Origin: Pyronema omphalodes
Taxonomy: Eukaryota; Ascomycota; Pezizomycetes; Pezizales; Pyronemataceae
Direction: 5' to 3'
NCBI GenBank assembly: GCA_024516155.1
Contig: JAJJXM010000104.1
Location: forward strand, 1 to 64,000
DNA: 64,000 nt
The position numbers were made by a program, and so were the translations under genes. The notes beneath the pieces were generated by a model, which saw only the letters and a list, made by a program, of their open reading frames with translations, was not told the origin of the DNA and did no database searches. This document shows, in pieces, positions 52,568 to 63,000 of the stretch (position 1 is the stretch's first letter; every line of letters begins with the position of its first letter).

Positions 52568-53634
52568 TGGACGATAGAACGAACTCCGAGGACCCCCCGT
52601 CCTCTTTGGGCTGGTACCGAACCCCTACTCCCCCGGCAGAAAAGAAATCCCCCCACCCCACGATCCCGCACGCAGAACTACACTGGTCGTTCTGCAACAA
52701 CGACTCCTGCTCCATTCACCTCCAATCGAAATTAAACAACAATCATTTCCCAGCGGTGGCGCAAGCAATTGCGGCACGCATAAAAAAATCATGTAGCTGC
52801 GGGCAGCTACATGACCCCGAGTTAGAATGGGTGATCCGACACCGAAGGATGGACCCGCAAAAGGCCTGCAAGGCATGGCAGAAAGGAAAGAGACTCTGCA
52901 ATGTGTGTAAATTCCTGGTCAACAAAGACGGACACGACCAGAGATGCGGTATCAGAGGATGGAAACCCCCCACGGAAACCCCGGCAACGATACCACCCTG
53001 CAAGGACGAGCCCGGGACAGGAAAGGAACCTCCCGTCCCTACGGAAAATCAGGAAAACGAACCACCCCGTCCCCGCGAACTGGAATCGGAGGACTCCACC
53101 CTCCATACGATCCGACACCAACTCCCAGTGATTATGATGACGGGACCCTCGGACCACGAGAAGGTGGCGATCAACCTGTCTTTCTATCAGACAGCGGAGC
53201 CGGAACAGCATCTCCCCACCGTCGACTACCGACCAACCAACGACCTGACATCCGCCCCTTGTTCGGATCCCCCGGAGCCCCCCGCCTCAGGGCACCAACA
53301 AGATCAAATACCCCCGTTCTCCTCAGGGCACCAACAAGAACAAATAACGGCGCCCCCCTTAGGACACCAACAAGAGCAAATACCGCCTTATGTCCTCGAG
53401 GACATCACCCAGGACGTCGTACGTCGCCGACGTCGGGGAAGGCAGTATCGGGGACGGTCCCCCATCCGGAGGCCCGCGTTGAGGACTGCCTGCGGCCTCG
53501 CCGGAGTCTCGGCCTGGAGGGGGGGGCTTATGTCACAACGCTCCCGTGACATGCTCCTGGCCTCCGCCGTCACCACCGCAGGGCTATGGGTGATCGTCAT
53601 CACCCTAGCAACCTGTTACGCTGTCATGAAGTGA
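52567..53634 (+). CDS. ORF3 of chromovirus A2 (Cys/His-rich, C-terminal membrane segment)
   Basis: 355 aa after pol, in the position where retroviruses carry env. I do not recognise a named family. The ATG overlaps the pol stop as TAATG (52565-52569). Residues 39-127 are rich in Cys and His: HWSFCNNDSCSIH, CSCGQLH, and CNVCKFLVNKDGHDQRC (C-X2-C-X8-H-X3-C), suggesting two zinc sites. A Pro-rich part follows, then three GHQQ(D/E)QI repeats (about 250-285) and an Arg-rich patch RRRRRGRQYRGRSPIRR. The ORF enters the 3' LTR at 53531. The last 35 codons are LTR-encoded and end in a hydrophobic stretch (MLLASAVTTAGLWVIVITLA, then TCYAVMK) long enough to cross a membrane. No signal peptide is seen, so tail-anchored topology is inferred. 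The polypurine tract is inside the ORF. Confidence 0.75.
   Translation: MDDRTNSEDPPSSLGWYRTPTPPAEKKSPHPTIPHAELHWSFCNNDSCSIHLQSKLNNNHFPAVAQAIAARIKKSCSCGQLHDPELEWVIRHRRMDPQKACKAWQKGKRLCNVCKFLVNKDGHDQRCGIRGWKPPTETPATIPPCKDEPGTGKEPPVPTENQENEPPRPRELESEDSTLHTIRHQLPVIMMTGPSDHEKVAINLSFYQTAEPEQHLPTVDYRPTNDLTSAPCSDPPEPPASGHQQDQIPPFSSGHQQEQITAPPLGHQQEQIPPYVLEDITQDVVRRRRRGRQYRGRSPIRRPALRTACGLAGVSAWRGGLMSQRSRDMLLASAVTTAGLWVIVITLATCYAVMK
53515..53530 (+). promoter_or_regulatory. Polypurine tract of A2
   Basis: TGGAGGGGGGGGCTTA, immediately before the 3' LTR. It is the plus-strand primer site and also codes for part of ORF3 (WRGGL). Confidence 0.75.
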
Positions 53635-54320
53635 AGGGATAGGGTTAGGGCAAGGGGCTGGGCCCCTTGCCGAGGATTTTCATATGTTCGGAGTTATTTC
53701 TTATTTGGATTTCTTTTAGGTATTACGGCGGCTAGGAAATTGTTGGAATCTTTTACTTCTCTCTTTTGGTATGTACTCTTTCTTTACTATTTGGAATCAC
53801 GGCGGTTAGCCAGGAAGTTATCTCTTTCGGTATGTACTCTTTCTTTGCTATTTGGAATCACGGCGGTTAGCCGGTAGTTATCTCTTTTGGTATGTACTCT
53901 TTCCTTGTTATTATTATTTGGAATTATGGCGGCTAGTTATCTTGCTTTCTTATTTGGAATTACGGCGGTTGGCAAATGTTGGGGAATGTTGGTCATGTAT
54001 GTAGTATCACGGCGGTTAGCATTGGAAGCATTCTCCGCAGGCGGAGAATGCTGAGTCACGAGTCATGAAGGAACAAGTATAAGAGGAGGAAATTTGTATG
54101 TAGTTTATTTCTTCACGCAATCAAGTTTCTATTTACCACAATCCTATCTACAAAAGTTCCCTTGTGATTTCCCACCTCTCCAAACTCACCTGTGATTTCC
54201 CAGCCCACAAACCCTTGCCCATTCCCAACTTACCAGCCTTACCTAACCCGCCGCCGCTCTCCTCGCCGCCGAAACCCCCGCGCTGCCTGTCGTCAGTAAC
54301 CGTGGATACGGATTCTGATA
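53531..54320 (+). repeat. 3' LTR of chromovirus A2
   Basis: 790 bp, same ends as the 5' LTR. It is followed at once by the target copy GTCTC. Confidence 0.95.
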
Positions 54321-54325
54321 GTCTC

Positions 54326-55538
54326 GTCCTGAGGTATTGGTGTAGAAAGGTATGTCGTAACAAGAGGTCAAGTTGCTGATGCTGGAGGAGACAGTGGGAA
54401 GACTTAGGATCTTTTATAGACTTTCGTCTACAAGTTCGCCCAGACTTCCCAAGGGAACCAACTTCCAAACTAAGCTTAGGAGATAAGACGTGAGTCAATT
54501 CTTTGACAAATCTGCCGATGGCTCGCATCATGCTGCATGCGCAAATATATTAATTGCTCACTTGCATGATGTGCCTCGTCTCAGATTAATCCTTGACATT
54601 CCTCGCCGTGCTACCACACCTTCCAATCAGGTATTGGGGTTAAGCGCCTAGTGGAGCGTTACTCCACTTGAGCGCATAATGCAATGACTCCTCCGATAAT
54701 AACATGTGAGTCATATATCGCATGAGTCGTCTTGATCATAGATCTCCCTAGAGAATCTCGATTGCGAGTGAAGGAATCTGACATCATAAGGCAGACTATG
54801 CCTTACCGGAGTGCACTGCCCCGTCACATTCCTGTGTGATGTCATAACAGCCCCACCTGCGCGCACTTGCGCGCAGCCACACCCTGGTGTGTACGCAAAC
54901 GCCGTCTTATCTTGCAGTTGGTAGTCATTGGCCTAAGGTCGCGTCATATCAGTTCCATCCAACAGTTTCCCTGAGTGGTGTTCCTTGCTGCAGGACGTCG
55001 TCTCATGCTAACGCAATCTTGACCCTTGTCCTGAGCTCCACTCCTGTTGGCTGACTAGACTCTGCCTTGTTCCTTGGCCGACTATCCGCCCAACTCAGAC
55101 CTCGGATGATCCTATTCGTCTGCCTTGCACTGTCCTGAGAATTCCCTTCTCTTGCAAGCCCTCTGGTAGCCGTGCTTGGTGGAACACAACCTCAAGTATA
55201 AGGAGGCGTCCTTTCGCCGTCGTCTTCTGTCTCCATCAGCGTCGTCTGTAGTTTTCTCATGGGTAAGTCGACACCCATGAGGTAAGTTGTTCCTCGTTCC
55301 CATCCATCTGTGATCCTCCCAAACTGACAGTGAATAACAGGTAGCGACGCCTCGGGCCGGGATCCTCGTGAGGTCCTTTCGGAAAGTTACGAATCACGTG
55401 ACGTGGCTAGCTGGAGCTCCTCAGGGGGTTCCGGCCCGGGATACTAACCTTATTATTGATTCTCCTGTCGAGTTTGCCATGTTCTCTAAATGTTATACAT
55501 GTTACCTATTCTATACTCACACAATATAGGGTGTGACA
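54326..55538 (-). repeat. 5' LTR of B4, part two (right of A2)
   Basis: 1213 bp that continue the LTR after the A2 insertion and end (on plus) in GGGTGTGACA. The right target copy CCCCT (55539-55543) of B4 follows. Confidence 0.95.
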
Positions 55539-58197
55539 CCCCTGTTCAAGCTTCGTCCCGAAGCTCGTAGTTCATCTTTCTGTGATCGCACCACGCCGTA
55601 GCCTAGTGACTTAAGTGATCAATTTTGGATGTAGTCCTCCAGCCCCTACATCCTACTACCAACTCTACCTGATGAAAACCACATGGGAAAAACATCAAGC
55701 ATTAGTCTTTGAGCCGGTAGTCCCTCGGAGAATCAGGATACTTGAGATGGAAATCTCTTAGCTTCTCCTGACCTCCTACTGAAAAGTTGTCGAAGGGTTC
55801 TGCCGTCCAGTCTTTCTTGTTGGGCCACCCTAGCCATTTGACGAGGTAAAGTACTCTGCTGCCTGATTTGTAGCTGCTCATAATTTCGTCTATATCGTAC
55901 TCCTCGCTTCCCTCAACGTCGTCTGCTTCCCGAAGAATTTTGTTTGGGTTTGGTGGAGCTCTGGTTCCAGTGTGGAAGGGCTCCAGTAGGGATGTGTGGA
56001 AGACATTGTGAATCTTCCATCTTCTTGGTAGTGTGAGACGTATTGCTGTTGGGGAGATGACCTTTTCGATCGGGAATGGACCATGTAATTTGTGATCCAG
56101 TTGGTGTGATGGGCGTCTTGTTTTTATGTGTCGTCCATCGAGCATAACCAAGTCTCCAACTTGGTAAGTAGGGGCCTCCTTTCGCTGAAGGTCTGCATAC
56201 TTCTTCATTCTTTCTTGTGCCTTTTGTAATGCTGACTTAGCACCTTCATGCACTGTATGCATCCAATGAGCGTATGCTTTGCTGGCCGGGTTTTGCACAG
56301 CTGTTGGAATGGGATTGCTGGCAATGGGGTTGTAACCGTAATTCGCATAAAAAGGTGATAGTCCTGTAGCGCTGGTTACTGAGTTGTTGTAAGCGAACTC
56401 AGCCATTGGCAATAGATCAACCCAATCATTCATCTCATGATTGACAAAGGAGCGGAGGTATGCTTCAATTGTCTGGTTAAGTCGTTCCGTCTGTCCATCT
56501 GTTTGAGGGTGGAACGCTGTGGACATTCTAGGTTTGATTGCTAGCGTCCCAAGAAATGCTTGCCAGGTGGTGCTTGTAAACCTGGAGTCTCTGTCCGACA
56601 CAATATCCGTAGGTAGCCCATGTAACTTCCAAATTTCCTTCGCAAAGATTCTAACAAGGTCTGCAGTTGTCTTGCCGTCTTTTTGCAGTGGTATGAAGTG
56701 GGCCATCATAGAGAATCTGTCAACTATTACCCATAGTTGATCGCATCCATTGGATTCTGGTAGGTCGGTGATAAAGTCCATGGCGATTGATTGCCATGGG
56801 GCATAGGGTAGTTCCAAAGGTTGAAGTAATCCGTACTTGAGGTGCCGTGCCTTTTTGTCTTTTTGACATTCCATACAACTCTTTACATAAGTTATTATTT
56901 GTTCTTCCATTCTTGGCCACCAGAAGTTCCTTCGTATTAATTCAATTGTTTTGTCCTGTCCGAAGTGACCTGCAATTTTCGAGTCATGTTCAGATTCCAG
57001 AACTGTCTTTACCAAATCCTTTGGTACCCATAGTTTTTCCTTTCGATAGACTATGCCATTATCTATCGTCAATGGTTCCTTAATTTTCTTTGTTGCCTCC
57101 ACGTAAATCCCATCCAGCTTACCAGCTTCCTTTACCATCTTCAAGAATTCTTCTGACCATTTAATAAAAGGAATAGAGGAGAGACGTGCTGAAGAAATAA
57201 TAAATGATGTTCCTTCTCCAGCACTGCTGATTGACGAAATGGATGCAAAATGACTCTTATGCAGGATCGTCGTAACCGGCTGATCTTCATCTCCCCCCTT
57301 TTCAGGTCGGAACTCCGGACGCCTAGATAGAGCATCAGGTTTCCCATTTTTAACCCCAGGTCTATAAAAAATCTTAAAGTCAACGCCAGCAAGCTCTTGA
57401 GCCCATCTAGCTTGACGTCGATTGAGTACTTTTGTTGTTGTAAAGTACTCAAGGTTTTGGTGGTCGCTGTAAACCTGGACAGTGTGCATTGCTCCCTCAA
57501 GATATCGTCTCCATACTTTAAATGAGTCCACAATAGCCAACAGCTCTTTGTCATGGATCTCATAGTTAATCTCAGCAGGAGTGAATTTTCTTGAGTGGAA
57601 AGCAATGGGGTGCAACTTTCCATCTTCCCCCTTCTGGGATAGAACTGCGCCTAAAGCAAAATCTGAAGCATCTGTTTCAACAATGCAAACCTGTCTTGGG
57701 TCAAAATGACTTAAGATTGGTGCAGTAGTGAAACGACTTTTCAGCTCATCAAATGCTAGTTCCATAGCAACAGTCCATTCCCATTTCTTTGCATCGCCTT
57801 TTGTTGATTCTGTGAGAGGTCGACATATTTTGGAGAAGTCCTTGATGAATCTGCGATAGAAGTTTGCGAATCCAAGAAAGCCCTGTGTTTCTTTCAAGGA
57901 TTTTGGGGGTTCCCATACCAGGACTGTTTGTACCTTGTCCTTTGCCATTTCAATGCCATTTTCGCTGATAATATAACCCAGAAATTCCACTCTGTTTTGT
58001 CCCCAAACACATTTTTCCGGAGAGATAACCAGCCCATTTTCTTCCAATCTTTTTAACACTTCCTTAACCAATTTGTCGTGTTCTTCCTCTGTCTCAGCAT
58101 ATATGAGAACATCATCAATATACGCAATTACTCCTTGATCCAACATGTCTCTAAAGATATGATTCATCATATCTTGGAATGTGGCTGGGGCATTGCT
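55539..58197 (-). mobile_element. Chromovirus B5, internal part between B4 and A3
   Basis: Continues the B5 element after the B4 insertion: with one CCCCT copy removed, the polypurine tract (38970-38982) joins GTTCAAGCTTCGTCC as in B4. The 157 bp before the pol stop are non-coding. The A3 LTR cuts it at 58198; gag and the 5' LTR of B5 should lie beyond the window. Confidence 0.92.
55702..58197 (-). pseudogene. pol: Pol of chromovirus B5, 3' part (RT to chromodomain)
   Basis: Reads without stop from the RT segment SNAPATFQDMMNHIF, through YIDDVLIYAE, RNase H (ETDASDFALGAVLSQ), integrase (CMECQKDKKARH, MDFITDLPESNG, IVSDRDSRFTS, FHPQTDGQTERLN) to the chromodomain (YKSGSRVLYLVKWLGWPNKK). It differs from B4 by many amino acid changes, so it is an older copy. 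A3 removes the N-terminal half from the frame. The frame is otherwise undamaged, which is notable for a broken element. Confidence 0.92.
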
Positions 58198-58926
58198 TGT
58201 CACAACGCTCCCGTGACATGCTCCTGGCCTCCGCCGTCACCACCGCAGGGCTATGGGTGATCGTCATCACCCTAGCAACCTGTTACGCTGTCATGAAGTG
58301 AAGGGATAGGGTTAGGGCAAGGGGCTGGGCCCCTTGCCGAGGATTTTCATATGTTCGGAGTTATTTCTTATTTGGATTTCTTTTAGGTATTACGGCGGCT
58401 AGGAAATTGTTGGAATCTTTTACTTCTCTCTTTCGGTATGTACTCTTTCTTTGCTATTTGGAATCACGGCGGTTAGCCGGTAGTTATCTCTTTTGGTATG
58501 TACTCTTTCCTTGTTATTATTATTTGGAATTATGGCGGTTAGTTATCTTGCTTTCTTATTTGGAATTACGGCGGTTGGCAAATGTTGGGGAATGTTGGTC
58601 ATGTATGTAGTATCACGGCGGTTAGCATTGGAAGCATTCTCCGCAGGCGGAGAATGCTGAGTCACGAGTCATGAAGGAACAAGTATAAGAGGAGGAAATT
58701 TGTATGTAGTTTATTTCTTCACGCAATCAAGTTTCTATTTACCACAATCCTATCTACAAAAGTTCCCTTGTGATTTCCCACCTCTCCAAACTCACCTGTG
58801 ATTTCCCAGCCCACAAACCCTTGCCCATTCCCAACTTACCAGCCTTACCTAACCCGCCGCCGCTCTCCTCGCCGCCGAAACCCCCGCGCTGCCTGTCGTC
58901 AGTAACCGTGGATACGGATTCTGATA
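58198..58926 (+). repeat. 5' LTR of chromovirus A3
   Basis: 729 bp, nearly identical to the A2 LTRs but with one 61-bp repeat unit less. Left flank TTGCT in B5 pol. Confidence 0.95.
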
Positions 58927-59183
58927 TTTGATTGCGTCCTGTGTACGACACCCAACGCGGAGCGAGGACCCAGAAAACCCAGAAGACCCAGAAAACCCAG
59001 AAGACCCAGAAAACCCAGAAGAAGGCGCACACAGTGGCGTCCTTTCAGCTAAAGGAGCTCGGAGAACATATCGAACAAGAACCGACCGGATCGGCAAGCC
59101 CAGTGACCCCCGAACAACCATCCAGACCACAGACCCCCGAATCACCCGAACTCCCCCATACCTCTACCGACGACCCTGCGGAA

Positions 59184-60092
59184 ATGGCGACCCCGGCAGG
59201 ATTGGGACTTGTCACTCCGGTCACGATGACCCAGGAGCAGTTGAACCAGATCCTCATTCAACTCCATCGCCCCACGACAACCAGTAACCCCAAGGTGGAG
59301 GACCCGGAGCTGTACTACGGTGAACGGACCAAGCTGAGGGCATTCCTGACGCAATGCGAACTGAAGTTCAATTGTGAAGGGAATAGATTCGACACCGAAC
59401 AGAAAAAGGTGAACTATGCGAGCTCCCGCTGTAGAGGTAACGCTTGGGCATGGATCGAGCCGTCCATCAAGGAGGGGAAAAGCGTATACACGACCTGGGA
59501 GACCTTTAAGACTGCTGTCAGTAGGGCTTTCGGGGAAGCCGACTCAAAAGAAGTAGCAAGAAGAAAGTTTAAGATGATCAGGCAGGGCGCGCGATCCGCC
59601 GCTGCATACTGGGCCGAATTTCAAAGGATCAAATCCGATTTAAGCTATAATGACGAGACCTACATCGATCAATTCAGTGATGGACTAAACACAGACGTCC
59701 AACGACAGTTGGCACTCCTTGACGAACGACCAACGGATCTCACGGAGTTCGCCAACAAGGCCATAGCGTTAGACAACCGACTATTCAACTTCCGAACCCT
59801 GAGGACTCGATATGAACCTCAATTCTATCACCACCCCCATCTTAAGGGGCAGGGACACGACTCTCGACTCTCCGACCCCGAACCAATGGAATTAGATTCC
59901 ACTCGTCGACTGAAACCAAGGGATAGGACGGAGGAGGATAGGCGGAAGCGGAATAACGAATGTTTTAACTGTGGGAAGGTGGGACACTACGCTGCGAAGT
60001 GCCCAAGTAAGAAATTCTTCAGAGCAGCGGAAACTACATTGGTAGACGAGGGACTCGGTGAGACGTCGGGAAAAGAGAATCCCCAGGAATAA
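59184..60092 (+). CDS. gag: Gag of chromovirus A3
   Basis: 302 aa, differing from A2 Gag at only a few residues (for example CFNCGKVGHYAAKC with Asn, as in A1, instead of Thr). The heptamer GGGAAAA is at 60068-60074, followed by TAA. No damage. Confidence 0.93.
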   Translation: MATPAGLGLVTPVTMTQEQLNQILIQLHRPTTTSNPKVEDPELYYGERTKLRAFLTQCELKFNCEGNRFDTEQKKVNYASSRCRGNAWAWIEPSIKEGKSVYTTWETFKTAVSRAFGEADSKEVARRKFKMIRQGARSAAAYWAEFQRIKSDLSYNDETYIDQFSDGLNTDVQRQLALLDERPTDLTEFANKAIALDNRLFNFRTLRTRYEPQFYHHPHLKGQGHDSRLSDPEPMELDSTRRLKPRDRTEEDRRKRNNECFNCGKVGHYAAKCPSKKFFRAAETTLVDEGLGETSGKENPQE

Positions 60093-63000
60093 AAGGAAAA
60101 GGTGGATTCCTGGGGCAACTGTCGCCCACCAGTTCAACCACGGCAGGACCGGCGGATAGAATCTCGAGTGTAGGACCATACGGAAGAAACGAAAAAATCA
60201 TCCTGCGAGTAAAATTAATCGGACGAAATAAGAAAGAATACCACACAACGGCCATGATCGACTGCGGGGCCACGGAGAATTTTATAGATCGAAAATATGT
60301 GAAACAGCAGGGATTGCCCTGCGCGAAAAAATTAACCCCACGAAAGGTTCTCGCTGTAGACGGACGGGAATTGGATGGGGGCCCAGTAACCCACGATGCC
60401 ATGGTGACCATGGTGATCAACGACCATAGGGAAGATATTCGGCTCCACTGTATTACCATTGGCAACGCACCCATTATCCTGGGACTGCCTTGGTTGCGGA
60501 AACACAACCCCAGCATCGACTGGAAAGAAGGAAGAATTGTCTTCAACTCCGAGAAATGCGGAAAGAACTGCCTTCCTACCTCGCCCCATGCCACAACCGT
60601 GTCGGAACGGGGGGCAGAAAAAGAATATAATCAACGGATACACGAGGAAGCGGAGCACGCCTATGGTATGGAAGGGCCGAAGGAGATGCTCCAGATGGAT
60701 GAGGAAGATGAGCTTCGCATCCAAGAGATCTGGGGAGAAAGTATAGAAGAGGATGAAGAAGGAGAAGAAGTGGAAGAGTCGGAGGACGAGGATATGGAAA
60801 GCGTACAGGGATCTAGGCGCGCGGAATCCACCGAGGTCGATCCCGACTCGCCTCAGTGCGCTTCGCGGCAACCCCCGCAAGCGCCAGCCAACCAGAAGGG
60901 ACCGGGGAACTGGGAAACCGCTCCCGCCAAATCAACCGCTACTGCGCCAACCAACCAGGAAGAGCCGGGGAACTGGGAAACCGCTCCCGCCAAATCAATT
61001 GCCACTTCCGGGGAATTGGAACTCGCGAGTACCAAAATCCGAGCGGGGAAAGACAGACCTGACTCCCTGGAAGAAATATGACCACCGGAATATGCAGATT
61101 ACCTCTCCGTATTTAGGGAAAAAGAGGCGGTAGGGTTGCCTCCGCACCGACATCATGACCACAGGATCCCCTTGATGGACGGAAAGGTTCCGCCGTTCGA
61201 ACCCCTGCGAGCCCTCGATGAGGAACGCCTGCGAGTACTAAGGGATTACTTGGAAGAGAATGAAAAGAGGGGTTGGGTCCGACGGTCGACGTCTCCAGCG
61301 GGAGCCCCAATCCATTTCGTTAAGAAAAAGGATGGTACCCTACGGTTATGCGTCGACTACCGACGACTCAACGAAATCACAATCAAGGATCGCACCCCAC
61401 TCCCGCTGATAGGGGAAGCGTTGGATAGACTTTCCAACGCCAAGATCTATACCAAATTAGATGTGCGAGATGCATACCATAACCTCCGAATAGCCACAGG
61501 AGATGAATGGAAAACTGCGTTCCGTACCAAGTACGGTCTATACGAGTATTTGGTGATGCCATTTGGTTTGACAAATGCTCCAGCTTCGTTTTAACGATGG
61601 ATGAACGAAGTCTTAAGTGATTACCTTGACATCTTTTGCATCGCCTATCTCGACGACATATTGATCTACTCGGATGATCTGGCGGAGCATCAGAGACACG
61701 TACGCATGGTCCTGGAAAGGTTAAGGGACGTAGGACTGACCCTGAAACCCTCGAAATGTGAATTCCACACAAAAAAGACGGAATACCTGGGATACATCAT
61801 CTCCCCCACAGGGTTGCAGATGGACCCCGAGAAAATTAGGGCGGTTAAGGAATGGAAGGAACCGGTAAATGTGAAGGGAGTCCAAAGTTTCCTGGGATTC
61901 GCCAACTTTTACCGTCGATTCATCCGGGATTTCAGCAAGATCACCACGCCATTGACACGATTGACGAAAAAACAGGTACCCTGGGAATGGAACGACGAGA
62001 CACAACGGGCCTTTGAGCAACTGAAGACGGCAATGATATCCCAGCCGATCCTGCAACATTTCGACCCGGATCGGCCACTCACCCTGGAGACAGACGCCTC
62101 AGACTATGCCATCGGGGCAGTCTGCTCACAACCCGACGACTCCAACGTACTGCACCCCCTTGCCTATTTTTCAAGAAAATTAAAAGAAGCGGAGCTCAAT
62201 TACGACATCCACGATAAGGAGCTCCTGGCAATAGTGGAGGCATTGGACAAGTGGTCGACGTACTGCAAATCGACGAGACACAGTATCCGGATACTGTCAG
62301 ACCATAAAAACCTAGAATATTGGCAAACAAAGAGGGACCTCAACCTCCGACAGGCCCGATGGGCGGAACAACTGGCTAACTATGACTTCACGATCACGTA
62401 TCGTCCGGGGAAGTTGGCAGGAAAACCCGACATATTGTCCCGAGAGTCAGGAGACTCTCCCTGGGAAGGGGAGATGAAGCACCGGCAGAACCGAAGCCGA
62501 GTCCTCCTTCCCCAGGAAGTCTTTCATGTGAACGAGACACAATTGATAAAACTCACCCCGGACACCCCCCTCCTTACCAAAATTCGGGAAAAAACGAGGA
62601 CCGATACGGAACTCCAGGAGGTAATCCGCAAACTTCGGGAAGGGATAGCCCGAGACAATAGGGTCCCCTTGGGGTTATGCGAGGAAAAGGATGGGTTACT
62701 CCTATACGAGGGATTGATATGGGTCCCTGACGACGACGACCTGAGGTTACAAATTTTACGACAGCATCACGACTCCCAGGCCGCGGGGCATCCGGGAAGG
62801 GCAAGGACCTTGGAGTTGGTCAGCCGGAATTTTTATTGGCCACAACAACGACAGTATGTGACTCGATATGTCGACTACTGTGATACCTGTAAACGTATCA
62901 AGCCCATTAAGCACGCCCCCTTCGGCCACTTACGACCGTTACAGATTCCAGAAAGACCATGGGAATCCATCTCCATGGATTTTATCACAGGTCTTCCGAA

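Larger units (their letters stand above)
46666..54320 (+). mobile_element. Ty3/gypsy chromovirus A2, full length
   Basis: 7655 bp with two 790-bp LTRs and the 5-bp target duplication GTCTC (46661-46665 and 54321-54325). Order: LTR, self-primer site, leader with 9-bp repeats, gag, protease/pol in the -1 frame, ORF3, polypurine tract, LTR. It interrupts the B4 5' LTR. Near-identity of the LTRs means recent insertion. A missing base in the protease part is the only clear frame break. Confidence 0.95.
38983..55538 (-). mobile_element. Ty3/gypsy chromovirus B4, complete, with A2 inserted
   Basis: Complete element on the minus strand: 3' LTR 38983-40339, internal region 40340-46521, 5' LTR 46522-46665 plus 54326-55538. 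The right flank CCCCT (55539-55543) equals the left flank. Gag and Pol frames are both intact, so apart from the A2 insertion in its 5' LTR this copy looks able to encode all proteins. Its own length without A2 and the extra target copy is about 8.9 kb. Confidence 0.93.

Noticed and set aside
53388..53603. Minus-strand frames opposite ORF3 and pol
   Set aside because: They are shadows of the GC-rich plus-strand coding sequence, without start context or motifs.
52567..53634. Calling ORF3 a true env gene
   Set aside because: There is no signal peptide, glycosylation-rich ectodomain or fusion-like segment. The Cys/His N-terminus and single C-terminal hydrophobic segment do not support an envelope protein.
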